From: Microcella humidisoli
GTDB taxonomy: Bacteria > Actinomycetota > Actinomycetes > Actinomycetales > Microbacteriaceae
Length of the DNA: 64,000 nucleotides
NCBI RefSeq assembly: GCF_024362325.1
Contig: NZ_CP101497.1
Location: 310,001 to 374,000, forward strand
Direction: 5' to 3'
A program made the position numbers and the translations under genes. The notes beneath the pieces are model-generated. The model was not told the DNA's origin, did no database searches, and saw only the letters and a list, made by a program, of their open reading frames with translations. Positions 24,413 through 32,211 of the stretch are shown here, piece by piece; positions within the stretch are counted from its first letter, which is position 1; every line of letters starts with the position of its first letter.

Positions 24413-25000
24413 GTGACACGCATCATCGCCGGGTTCGCGGGCTCGCTGACGCTGAAGGTGCCGAGCGCCGGCACCCGGCCGACGAGCGACCGCGTTCGCG
24501 AAGCGATCTTCAGCGCCCTAGAGGCGCGCGACGCGATCGACGGGATGCGCGTGCTCGACCTCTACGCCGGCTCAGGCGCCCTCGCGCTCGAAGCCATCAG
24601 CCGCGGCGCCGCCTCGGCCGTGCTCGTCGAGAAGTCGTTCGCGGCTGTGCAGGTGTGCAAGGCCAATGCTGCGCTTGTGGCTGGTCGGGCGGGGCGCGGC
24701 GAGCGGCCGAGCATCCAGATCATCGGAAAGCCCGCGACCTCGTACCTGTCGTCGGCGCTCGACACCTTCGACCTCGTCTTCATCGACCCGCCCTACGAGG
24801 TGGGCGGGCTTGAGCTCGACCACGTGCTTGAGGGCCTCGTGCCGCGATTGGCTCCGGATGCTGTCGTCGCGCTCGAGCGCTCATCGCGCACCCCGGCTCC
24901 CGCCTGGCCCGCCGGGCTCGCGCTCGACAAGGTGTCGCGCTACGGCGAGACCGCGGTGTACTGGCTCGACCCGGAAACCCCTGATTCACGGTCTGGCTAG
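24413..25000 (+). CDS. rsmD: 16S rRNA (guanine(966)-N2)-methyltransferase RsmD
   Basis: RsmD methylates G966 of 16S rRNA during 30S assembly. 195 residues, the usual size. The SAM-binding motif is VLDLYAGSGALALEA and the N2-guanine catalytic motif is DPPY in LVFIDPPYEVG; the N-terminal RIIAGFAGSLTLKVP and RPTSDRVREAIFSAL are characteristic. The start is a GTG at 24413, with no Shine-Dalgarno sequence, so probably leaderless. Longer frames upstream run through the inverted repeats and are rejected. The stop abuts the stop of the RelE-like toxin gene on the other strand. Confidence 0.93.
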   Translation: MTRIIAGFAGSLTLKVPSAGTRPTSDRVREAIFSALEARDAIDGMRVLDLYAGSGALALEAISRGAASAVLVEKSFAAVQVCKANAALVAGRAGRGERPSIQIIGKPATSYLSSALDTFDLVFIDPPYEVGGLELDHVLEGLVPRLAPDAVVALERSSRTPAPAWPAGLALDKVSRYGETAVYWLDPETPDSRSG

Positions 25001-25258
25001 TCAGCGCTCGTAAACCTCGCGGCGGTGGCCGAGCGTCACGACGACGATCAGCAGCACTCCGTCGTCGATCGTGTAGATGATGCGATAGTCGCCCACGCGC
25101 ACGCGCCAGGCGGGCCGCCCGCGCAGAGGCTTCGCGGCCGGTGGCCTCGGGTCGTCGCCGAGCAGCGCGATCGCCCCGCGAATGCGTTCGCGGTCGCGGT
25201 GGTCGATCTGCTTGAGGGCGCGGATCGCCGCCGGTCGCAGCTCGATGCGATAGCTCAC
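25001..25258 (-). CDS. RelE/ParE-superfamily toxin
   Basis: 85 residues. The RelE fold is visible as VSYRIELRPAAIRALKQI, the basic RDRERIRGAI helix, PLRGRPAWRVRVGDYRIIYT and a C-terminal LGHRREVYER typical of ribosome-dependent mRNA endonucleases. It probably cleaves mRNA in the ribosome when not bound by its antitoxin. The GTG start at 25258 overlaps the antitoxin stop (GTGA), so the toxin is made only after the antitoxin is translated. It is convergent with rsmD, and its placement suggests insertion next to that gene. Confidence 0.88.
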   Translation of the reverse strand: MSYRIELRPAAIRALKQIDHRDRERIRGAIALLGDDPRPPAAKPLRGRPAWRVRVGDYRIIYTIDDGVLLIVVVTLGHRREVYER

Positions 25259-25503
25259 GCCCAGCCCAGGTCGGCCTTCACTTGTGCCCAAGGCACGTTC
25301 GACCCTTCCTCAGCCATCGCCACGTCGAACGCCGTGGCGTCTTCGGCTTCTTCCAGGGCATCGAGCATGCGCTCATACTGCCCGGGACTGATGACGACTG
25401 CAGCGCGTTGTCCACGGCGCTCAATGAACACGGCCTCCGTTTGCGAGCGGTCGATCACCTCGGAAAAATGCTTGCGGGCGTCGGCGACGCTGAGGGGGTT
25501 CAT
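25255..25503 (-). CDS. Phd/YefM-type antitoxin
   Basis: 82 residues. The N-terminal MNPLSVADARKHFSEVIDR is the Phd/YefM DNA-binding fold, followed by VFIERRGQRAAVVISPGQYE and an acidic C-terminal tail that would wrap the toxin. It should neutralise the downstream RelE-like toxin and repress the operon. The ATG at 25503 lies just downstream of a pair of TGTACA palindromes. Confidence 0.9.
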   Translation of the reverse strand: MNPLSVADARKHFSEVIDRSQTEAVFIERRGQRAAVVISPGQYERMLDALEEAEDATAFDVAMAEEGSNVPWAQVKADLGWA

Positions 25504-25511
25504 TGCTCAAT

Positions 25512-25538
25512 TGTACAAATGGATCTTCTAGATGTACA
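25512..25538 (-). promoter_or_regulatory. Probable autoregulatory operator of the toxin-antitoxin pair
   Basis: Two TGTACA palindromes (25512-25517 and 25533-25538) lie 21 bases apart, two helical turns, immediately upstream of the antitoxin start. Short paired palindromes like this are typical of Phd/YefM operators. Confidence 0.6.
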
Positions 25539-25580
25539 GCAAAGAAGTGATCACTTGGTCAATCACTGCCCGGCGAAGGC

Positions 25581-26342
25581 TTACCCGTCCTCGCGAAGTT
25601 CCAGCAGCAAGACGGATGCCTCCCACGTGTCTGTTGTAGCGATCAGTTCCCCCAATGAAACACGAACGAGAGCCAAGTCATCTGAGGTCGCGTCGCGGAG
25701 GTCGTTTCGGACGCCAAAGGGGTACTGCGGCTTGAGTAGCGACTCAACGGTCGCGCTCGGCAAGGCCAACGTCCAGGACTCGGTGCGAACCACGCGCATA
25801 CCGACCTTTGCGGCGATCTCGCGCCACGCGTCGACGGTCGACGTCGATTCGTTCGGATCGTCCACCATCAGGCCGTGTTGACGGGCGGCACGGCGAAGCA
25901 ACGTTGGCCCGGTCAGTCCGTCAGGCGTGAAGACAGAAATGACAATCCGCCCATCGCGCACAAGCACTCGCTGCCACTCCCGAACAGCCTCGACCGGATC
26001 GTCAAGGTAGGGCATTGCGGAAACGCAGGTAATGACGTCGAATTCGCCTGGCCCGAAAGGCAAGCGGCTTGCACTCGCTTGAAGGAAGCGCGCACCTGGC
26101 AACGAGGAGCGTGCAACATCCAACATGGCCGAGGACACGTCGATGCCCGTCAGGTGGGCAGCAGGCAGTGTCTGCAAGCTGCGCAAGACAAGACCTGTGC
26201 CCGTGGCGACATCCAGCACTGCGTCTTTGACCGTCGGAGCAGCAAACCGCGCGGCGGCTTCCGCAAGTGACACGTGGAAGGAACTCTGGTCGTAGGTCGA
26301 CGCGCGGCGGTCAAACTCTCGTTCAACCCATCCGATGCTCAT
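25581..26342 (-). CDS. Class I SAM-dependent methyltransferase
   Basis: 253 residues, of the UbiE/Coq5-like group: VLDVATGTGLVLRSL as the SAM motif I, LTGIDVSSAMLDVA, and LPFGPGEFDVITCVSAMPYL as motif II. The substrate cannot be predicted. The gene is visibly less GC-rich than its neighbours and uses more A/T-ending codons, and it lies beside a toxin-antitoxin pair between the otherwise adjacent housekeeping genes rsmD and thiL. This fits recent acquisition. It ends about 40 bases upstream of the toxin-antitoxin promoter on the same strand. Confidence 0.85.
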   Translation of the reverse strand: MSIGWVEREFDRRASTYDQSSFHVSLAEAAARFAAPTVKDAVLDVATGTGLVLRSLQTLPAAHLTGIDVSSAMLDVARSSLPGARFLQASASRLPFGPGEFDVITCVSAMPYLDDPVEAVREWQRVLVRDGRIVISVFTPDGLTGPTLLRRAARQHGLMVDDPNESTSTVDAWREIAAKVGMRVVRTESWTLALPSATVESLLKPQYPFGVRNDLRDATSDDLALVRVSLGELIATTDTWEASVLLLELREDG

Positions 26343-26392
26343 GACGCCAGGTTATCGCCGCAACGACCCGTACCCCGGGGTCGTCGCCGTGC

Positions 26393-27448
26393 TCACCCGG
26401 CCTGCCCGCTCCACTCGGCGAACGGGTCCCATCCGCCGCGCTCGTCGAACACCCGCCCGTCGACGAGCAGCGCGGGCCCATGACGATCGGCCGCGGCGAC
26501 CCGGCCGATGACGCGGAAGCCGCCGGGAAGAGCATCCAGCGGCGGCGCCACATCGGGCGGGAAGGTTGCCAGCAGAGAGTGGTCTTCTCCCCCGGTGAGC
26601 GCGAGCGACGCGGGCGCGGCGGGGTCGAGGCCGTGCGCGAGCGCGACCTCGCGCACCTGCTCACTCGAGAGGTCGAGGCTGACCCCGCTCGCGCGGGCGA
26701 TGCGGCGGGCGTCGAGGGCGAGACCGTCGCTGAGGTCGAGCATGGCGGAGGCTCCGCCGAGGGCGGCGGCCACGCCGTCCGCGATCGGCGGATGCGGCGT
26801 GAGCTGGGCGGCGAGGGGCACGGGATGCTCGGCGCGCAGTCGAGCCGCTGCCGCAGCATCCGGAGCCCCCGTCGCGTCGACCCCGTGCTCGAAGAGAATC
26901 CGCAGCCCGTCGGCCGCGAGGCCCAGCGAGCCGGAGACCGCGATCCAGTCGCCCGGCCGCGCGCCCGCACGTGTCACGGGCTCACGGTCGTCGAGGTCAC
27001 CGAACGCCGTGACGGCGATCGTCAGCACGCTCGACACGCTCAAGTCACCGCCCACAACCCCGCAGCCGGGCGCAAGCGCCTCGCACGCATCGCGCAGCCC
27101 TTCGGCCAAGGCCTCGAGCTCGGCGACCGGCGTCTCGGCGGGCGCGGCGAGCGCCACGACGAGCGCCGTGGGCCGCGCGCCCATCGCCGCAACGTCGCTG
27201 AGGTTCGTCGCCGCGGCCTTGAACCCGAGGTCGTGCATGGTCGACCACGCGGTGCGAAAGTCGGGGCCGTGAATCATCATGTCGGTCGTCACGACGTAGC
27301 GGCCGTCAGGCGCCGCGAGCACGGCCGCATCGTCGCCGGGGCCGAGGATCGTCGACTCGCTCTCCGGCAGCAGCGGGATGATGCGCGCGAGCGCCGCGAG
27401 CTCGCCGACCGCACCGAGCGTGTCGCTCCCATTCCCCTGGTTGATCAC
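26393..27448 (-). CDS. thiL: Thiamine-monophosphate kinase (ThiL)
   Basis: ThiL phosphorylates thiamine monophosphate to the diphosphate cofactor. 351 residues with the PurM-like fold: ILGPGDDAAVL (metal-binding Asp pair), VVTTDMMIHGPDF, NLSDVAAMGARP, VVGGDLS, LDLSDGLALDARRIA and LTGGEDHSLLATF all match the ATP/Mg sites of the family. The GTG start at 27448 is divergent from the small membrane-protein gene at 27493. A 7-base-pair hairpin lies just past the stop (26363-26384). Confidence 0.95.
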   Translation of the reverse strand: MINQGNGSDTLGAVGELAALARIIPLLPESESTILGPGDDAAVLAAPDGRYVVTTDMMIHGPDFRTAWSTMHDLGFKAAATNLSDVAAMGARPTALVVALAAPAETPVAELEALAEGLRDACEALAPGCGVVGGDLSVSSVLTIAVTAFGDLDDREPVTRAGARPGDWIAVSGSLGLAADGLRILFEHGVDATGAPDAAAAARLRAEHPVPLAAQLTPHPPIADGVAAALGGASAMLDLSDGLALDARRIARASGVSLDLSSEQVREVALAHGLDPAAPASLALTGGEDHSLLATFPPDVAPPLDALPGGFRVIGRVAAADRHGPALLVDGRVFDERGGWDPFAEWSGQAG

Positions 27449-27492
27449 GCCACAACGCTAGTCGCTCTTCACTCCGCTGGTACAGTGTACGA

Positions 27493-28029
27493 ATGACTGA
27501 TGCTCCGCGGCCCGACGAAGCTCCCGAACCCCCGCCCGCCTCGCCGTACGGCCCGGCCGACGGCGTCGACCAGCTCTTCGGCACCCCGTCTGATGCTCTT
27601 GCCTCCGACGCCGCCGTCGCCCCGGCTGTCGCTCCGGCGCCGCACGGCGACTCGCCAGCGGTCACGCGCGCCCGGCGCACGCTCAGGCTCCTCGCGATCG
27701 TGCTGCCGCTCGCGGGCCTGGCCCTCAGCATCGTGGCGCTCGTGATCTACACCGTCACCGGCGGCTTCGGCATCGACCCCCTGAGCGAGTTCGCCGGTCT
27801 GCTGCTGACATTCATCGGCCCGACGCTGCTCGTGCTCGGCCTCCACATGGTCGTCTGGCGCGCCATGGTGCGGCCGCTCTCGCACATGAGCCCGGGCTCC
27901 CGCGTCGGCATGATCATCGGTATCGGCGGGGTGCTGTCGTTCCTCAGCGTGATCCTGGTCATCATCCTTGTCTTCATCGGGTTCATGCTCCTGTCGCTGC
28001 TGCTGTCGGCGACCGATCAGGCGATGTAG
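27493..28029 (+). CDS. Small membrane protein with Pro/Ala-rich N-terminus
   Basis: 178 residues, family not recognised. The first 55 residues are rich in Pro, Ala and Asp and probably cytosolic and disordered, followed by three membrane segments (about 65-90, 98-122 and 140-170). A TACAGT box at 27481-27486 lies six bases before the ATG, so the mRNA is probably leaderless. It is divergent from thiL and followed 50 bases later by the DUF3515 gene, with which it may be co-transcribed. Confidence 0.65.
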   Translation: MTDAPRPDEAPEPPPASPYGPADGVDQLFGTPSDALASDAAVAPAVAPAPHGDSPAVTRARRTLRLLAIVLPLAGLALSIVALVIYTVTGGFGIDPLSEFAGLLLTFIGPTLLVLGLHMVVWRAMVRPLSHMSPGSRVGMIIGIGGVLSFLSVILVIILVFIGFMLLSLLLSATDQAM

Positions 28030-28079
28030 GCGGCGGGCTCGAAGCCGACGCCCACCTGTGCCGCGATAGCGTGGAGACG

Positions 28080-28625
28080 ATGTCGACACGCACCGCTCCT
28101 CCGCGCGCCCGCCGGGCATCCGCCGCGCTGCTCGCGACGGCGGTTCTCGGCGTGACGGGATGCGCCGGCACGGTCGCTCTCGAGCCGGGCCCCGAATCGA
28201 ACGCGCTCGCGTGCGCGGAAGTCATGGTGAGTCTGCCCGACACGGTCGGCACCGTGGCCCTCGCGCGGCGCTCGACGAACGCACAGTCCACGGCCGCCTG
28301 GGGTGACCCGACGGCGGTCATCTACCGCTGCGGGTTACCCGAGCAAGGGCCGAGCGATCTGCCCTGCTTTGACGTTGACGGCGTCGACTGGCTGCTCGAC
28401 GAGTCGAATGCTCCGCGCTACGTCTTCACGACCTACGCTCGCACCCCGGTCACCGAGATCATCGTCGATGTGACCTACATTGCGGGGGCCGACGCGGTGC
28501 GCGAGTTAAGCCCATTCATCGCCGCGAAAACCACGGCCACCGCCCGGTGCCTCGCGGCGACCGACGTCTTCGGCGGCGGGTCGGTGAGCCCCACGGCCGA
28601 GCCCACCCCGACGCCGACGCCGTAG
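28080..28625 (+). CDS. DUF3515-family putative lipoprotein
   Basis: 181 residues. The signal sequence ends in the lipobox LGVTGCAGT. The DUF3515 features are ALACAEVMVSLPDTV, RRSTNAQSTAAWGDP and VIYRCGL with paired Cys residues, then GVDWLLDES and a Pro-Thr-rich end. The family is confined to actinobacteria and is commonly found beside ddl and thiL, as here; its function is unknown. I chose the ATG at 28080 because GGAG precedes it; the GTG at 28071 would lack a site. It is convergent with ddl, with 3 bases between the stops. Confidence 0.78.
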   Translation: MSTRTAPPRARRASAALLATAVLGVTGCAGTVALEPGPESNALACAEVMVSLPDTVGTVALARRSTNAQSTAAWGDPTAVIYRCGLPEQGPSDLPCFDVDGVDWLLDESNAPRYVFTTYARTPVTEIIVDVTYIAGADAVRELSPFIAAKTTATARCLAATDVFGGGSVSPTAEPTPTPTP

Positions 28626-28628
28626 CGC

Positions 28629-29777
28629 CTAGGCGCGCGGGCCGTCGAGCCCGACGAGCTTGCCGGCGATGCCGCCCGCGGCCCGCAGCGCGGCTCCGCC
28701 CCCGAACCCGGCCTGCGGGAACACGACGCGGCGGTCGCGCGCCTCGGTGAGCGCGTCGAGCAGCACGGTCGCGGCCGGCCGCTGCGGAGCCCACAGGTAG
28801 AGCGAGAGCGCGCCGGGGATCGAATTGACCTCGTTGACGAAGAGCTCACCGGTCGCCTCGTCGAGCAGCAGGTCGACGCGCACGATGCTCGTGAGGCGCG
28901 TGACCTCGGCGACGCGCTCGGCGAGCGCGCGGGCCTGCGCGTGCACGGCCTCGGGCACGAGGGCCGGGAACTCGCGGGGGGCGCTCGTGAGCCCCGCATC
29001 CGACCCCGCCCCACCAGCCAGGTACTTCTCGGCGTAGGAGTAGAGCGCGCTGCCGGCCTCGCCGCGCAGCGGCTTCTCGAGCTGCGTGATCTCGAGGCTC
29101 GGGTGCGTGCGGAAGGCGATGTTGAGGTCGACGAGCTCGGGGCGGTACGGCTCGAGCACGGCGCCCGTGCGCAGGTGCACGCTCGTGGCGGCGAGCGCGC
29201 GCGCCGCGTCGATGTCGTCGGCGATCTCGATGCCGATCGACGAGCCGCCGAAGCGCGGCTTGACGATGTACGGGCCCGCGAAGCTCGGCTCGACGATCGT
29301 CGACACCGCTTCGCGCGGCAGGCTCGGGATGCCTGCGGCGTGCATGAGGCCGCCGAACGCGAGCTTGTCCATGCCCACCGCGCCGGCGAAGAGCGTCGAC
29401 CCGGTGGCGGGGATGCCCAGCAGCGAGAACACCGCGGCCGCACCGCCGCCCTCGCCGACGCCGCCGTGGAGGCAGAGCAGAGCCGCCTGGATCTCGAGGC
29501 GCTCGGCCCCGAACTTCTTGCGGCGGTACAGGCCGGGCTCGCCCGACACACGGGCCTCGAGCACGACCGAGTCGCGCGGCGCACCCTCGAGGTAGTCCTT
29601 CGCCTCTGTGGCGTCGGGAACGCGGAACCACTCCCCCGTCGGCGACCAGTAGATCGGCACGACGCTGTGGCCGGCGGCCGTCAGCACCCGCTCGGCCTGC
29701 AGGCCCGTCAGGATCGAGATCTCGTGCTCGGGGCTCGGTCCGCCGAAGACGACGGCCCAGGGGGCGGTACCCGCCAT
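28629..29777 (-). CDS. ddl: D-alanine--D-alanine ligase
   Basis: Ddl makes the D-Ala-D-Ala dipeptide for peptidoglycan in an ATP-grasp reaction. 382 residues, as in actinobacterial DdlA. Motifs are VVFGGPSPEHEIS, LCLHGGVGEGG, GIPATGSTLFAGAVGMDK, YIVKPRFGGSSIGI and the metal-binding VRVDLLLDE and VNEVNSIPG. I chose the ATG at 29777 with GAGG five bases upstream; the longer frame is rejected. It lies 55 bases downstream of the MurF-like gene. Tyr or Phe choices that tell D-Ala from D-Lac use cannot be judged by eye. Confidence 0.93.
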   Translation of the reverse strand: MAGTAPWAVVFGGPSPEHEISILTGLQAERVLTAAGHSVVPIYWSPTGEWFRVPDATEAKDYLEGAPRDSVVLEARVSGEPGLYRRKKFGAERLEIQAALLCLHGGVGEGGGAAAVFSLLGIPATGSTLFAGAVGMDKLAFGGLMHAAGIPSLPREAVSTIVEPSFAGPYIVKPRFGGSSIGIEIADDIDAARALAATSVHLRTGAVLEPYRPELVDLNIAFRTHPSLEITQLEKPLRGEAGSALYSYAEKYLAGGAGSDAGLTSAPREFPALVPEAVHAQARALAERVAEVTRLTSIVRVDLLLDEATGELFVNEVNSIPGALSLYLWAPQRPAATVLLDALTEARDRRVVFPQAGFGGGAALRAAGGIAGKLVGLDGPRA

Positions 29778-29832
29778 GGTCACCTCAGTTGCTCGTGGGC
29801 CGCGGAAGTCAGGCTTCTGCCCACGCGGCCGA

Positions 29833-31443
29833 TCAGGGGTAGTGGTCGGGCAGATCGTTCTCGTAGAGGATAACGCCCCGGTCGCCCGCCGCCTCGACCG
29901 CGCGCGCCACGGCGGCCTCGCGGCGGTCGACGGCGATCGCCCCCGGCGCCTCGCTCGTGGCCGTGCTCGCGTAGCCGGCCAGTAGCGCGGCACGGTTGGT
30001 GCGGGCCACCGCGAAGAGCAGGCCGTTGGCCGCGCCGATCGCCGCCCCGAACGCGCGGTTGCGCTCGGTCTGCACGGGGCCGAGCTCGACCATGCCGGGC
30101 GTGACGACCACGAGCGGCCCGCCGCGCTCGGCGGCGAGGGATGCCGCGCCCTCGAGGGCGCGCAGCGAGCCCACGGGGTTGGCGTTGTAGGTGTCGTCGA
30201 TCACGAGCGCTCCACTCGGAGCGTGCTGCACTTCGGCGCGGTGCTGCGAGCCGGGCAGGTCGCCCAGCCTGGCCGCGATCGCCGCCACGGGCACCCCGGC
30301 CGCGAGCGCAATACCCGCGGCGACTGCGACATTCACGGCATGTTCCACGCCGCCGATGCTCACAGGCACCGGCTCGGCACCGGTGCCGAGGCGGATCGAC
30401 CAGTGCTCCGCATCCGTCGCCGCGTCGCTCGGCGGCACGAGCGCGACGTCGGCGTCCGTCTCGGCGCGGCACGTGGTGGTGATCACGGTCTTGCCGGCGG
30501 CGCGGCAGCGGTCGGCGAGCTCGGCGAGCCGCGGGTCGTCGATGGGCAGCACGACGACAGGCGCGAGATCGGTGATGCTCGACTTCTCGCGCAGGATCGC
30601 GTCGGTCGTGCGCATGCGCTGCAGGTGCCCCTCACCGACGACCGTGATCGCGGCGATCGACGGCGGGAACTGCCGGCAGAGCTCGGCGATCTGGCCGGGC
30701 GCCGCCATGCCCATCTCGGCCACGAAGAGCTCGGTGCCGGGCACGAGCTTGTCGTTGACAGCCCGCGAGAGCCCCAAGCGGTTGTTGAAGGATGCGGGGC
30801 TCGCGACGGTCGTGAACGCCGCGCTCAGCAGGTGGGCCACGTAGTTCTTCGTGCTCGTCTTGCCGTACGACCCCGTGATCGCGACGACGCGCGCGCCCGT
30901 CTGCGTCAGACGCTGCTGCGCCTGCGTCACGAAGCGCTGCGAAGCGGCCTTCTCGATCGGGGCCATGATCGCGAGCGCGAGGTCGGTGAGCGGGGCGCTC
31001 AGCAGCAGCACGATCGCGGGGGCAGCCGCGGCACCGAAGTCGAGCAGCCACACGAACACGAGCAGCACGCCGACGTGCAGGGCGATCCAGCACACCATGA
31101 GCCGCTTCACCCGACCCGTGATCGCGAAGCGGGCCGTGCGACCGCGAACGGGGAGGCCGAGCGGCACCGCGGCCAGCAGGACGATGGCGACGAGCGCCCA
31201 GTACGGCCCGAGGGGCGGCACGCCGCTGAGCACGGCGGCGAAGGTCGCGCCGAGAGCGAGCACGAGCAGCACGGCAGTCAACGGCTCGCGCGCGACCCAG
31301 AGCCACGCCATGCGGGTGACGGCGGCCGGAACGTAGTGCTCGCGCTGCGCCACGCGCAGCCAGCGGGCCGCGATCGGCACGGCGGCCACGAGGCCGACGA
31401 GCACCGATACGAGCGTCGCGGGGTACAGCAGCAGGTCGATCAC
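29833..31443 (-). CDS. MurF-like Mur ligase with an N-terminal membrane domain
   Basis: 536 residues. The first 170 or so hold about five or six hydrophobic segments. The Mur ligase core then begins with the P-loop ITGSYGKTSTKNY, followed by FNNRLGLSRAVND, VAEMGMAAPGQIAEL, the HLQRM loop and VIDDTYNANPVGSLRALE, which is the MurF-type C-terminal signature. Canonical MurF is soluble, about 450-480 residues, and encoded in the dcw cluster. A membrane-fused copy between gpsA and ddl may attach D-Ala-D-Ala or a related dipeptide to another carrier, or replace MurF at the membrane. The GTG start overlaps the upstream alpha/beta hydrolase stop (GTGA). Confidence 0.82.
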   Translation of the reverse strand: MIDLLLYPATLVSVLVGLVAAVPIAARWLRVAQREHYVPAAVTRMAWLWVAREPLTAVLLVLALGATFAAVLSGVPPLGPYWALVAIVLLAAVPLGLPVRGRTARFAITGRVKRLMVCWIALHVGVLLVFVWLLDFGAAAAPAIVLLLSAPLTDLALAIMAPIEKAASQRFVTQAQQRLTQTGARVVAITGSYGKTSTKNYVAHLLSAAFTTVASPASFNNRLGLSRAVNDKLVPGTELFVAEMGMAAPGQIAELCRQFPPSIAAITVVGEGHLQRMRTTDAILREKSSITDLAPVVVLPIDDPRLAELADRCRAAGKTVITTTCRAETDADVALVPPSDAATDAEHWSIRLGTGAEPVPVSIGGVEHAVNVAVAAGIALAAGVPVAAIAARLGDLPGSQHRAEVQHAPSGALVIDDTYNANPVGSLRALEGAASLAAERGGPLVVVTPGMVELGPVQTERNRAFGAAIGAANGLLFAVARTNRAALLAGYASTATSEAPGAIAVDRREAAVARAVEAAGDRGVILYENDLPDHYP

Positions 31444-32189
31444 ACGGGCTCCTCGGTCGTGGCGATCATGGCCAGCAGCTCTTCACGCACGGCGAGCTGT
31501 AGGTCGCCCTCGAGCAGGTGACGCTCGCCGGGCACGACGCGGAAGGGGGCACCCGCACGCTCGGCCGCAACGCGACCCGCGTCGGTCGGCGCGGCGGTGT
31601 CGTGCTCACCCCACACGAAACTCATGGGCAGCGTGCTCGCCGCAAGCGCCGCGAGCTCGTCGTCATAGGTCTCGTTCACGAGACGCACGAGCACGCCGCG
31701 CATGACGCCCTGGGCTGCGCGGTAGTCGGAGGATCCGCGCTGGTCGCGCAGGGCATCCATGCGCGCGTCGCTCAGCAGACCGCGGCGGTTGGCCCAGCGG
31801 GCGAGACGGTAGCCGAGCGGCGGCGCCGCCGCGGCCGTGAGGCGCACGAGCGGCACACCCGTGAGCACGAGGCCGCGCACGAGCTCGGGGCGCGCGGCCG
31901 CGAGGCGCACCGCGACGCGACCGCCGAAAGAGTGCGCGACGATCACGACGGGCGCGAAGGCCGCGATCGCCTCGGCGACGAGCTCGGCGTACTGCTCGCT
32001 GCCCCAGACCTCGTCGGGTGCGGGCGCCGGCCCGTGGCCGGGCAGGTGGATGCTCACCGCATCGAGTCCGCTCAGCACCGTTGCAAAGTCGGTGCCGTCG
32101 CGGCCCCAGCCGTGCAGGGCGACGACCCGCGGAGGCGTGGCGCCGTGCTTCTCGGCCAGCACGCGGCCGCCGGCGAGGGAGGTGATCAC
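31440..32189 (-). CDS. Alpha/beta hydrolase
   Basis: 249 residues, of the BioH/MenH-like group. The oxyanion region is VVALHGWGRDGTDF, the nucleophile elbow is VIVAHSFGGRVAV with an intact Ser, and the acid and His lie in FVWGEHDTAAP and PGERHLLEGD. The substrate is unknown. It starts with a GTG 22 bases after gpsA and is translationally coupled to the membrane MurF-like gene downstream, so it may trim or release a cell-wall or ester intermediate in the same process. Confidence 0.82.
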   Translation of the reverse strand: MITSLAGGRVLAEKHGATPPRVVALHGWGRDGTDFATVLSGLDAVSIHLPGHGPAPAPDEVWGSEQYAELVAEAIAAFAPVVIVAHSFGGRVAVRLAAARPELVRGLVLTGVPLVRLTAAAAPPLGYRLARWANRRGLLSDARMDALRDQRGSSDYRAAQGVMRGVLVRLVNETYDDELAALAASTLPMSFVWGEHDTAAPTDAGRVAAERAGAPFRVVPGERHLLEGDLQLAVREELLAMIATTEEPV

Positions 32190-32211
32190 AGCACCAGCCT
32201 ATCGAGGGCCG

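Noticed and set aside
24159-24419. A possible 86-residue gene in the recG-rsmD gap on the minus strand.
   Set aside because: It runs through both inverted repeats, has no ribosome-binding site, and its product (a run of Asp and scattered Cys) looks random.
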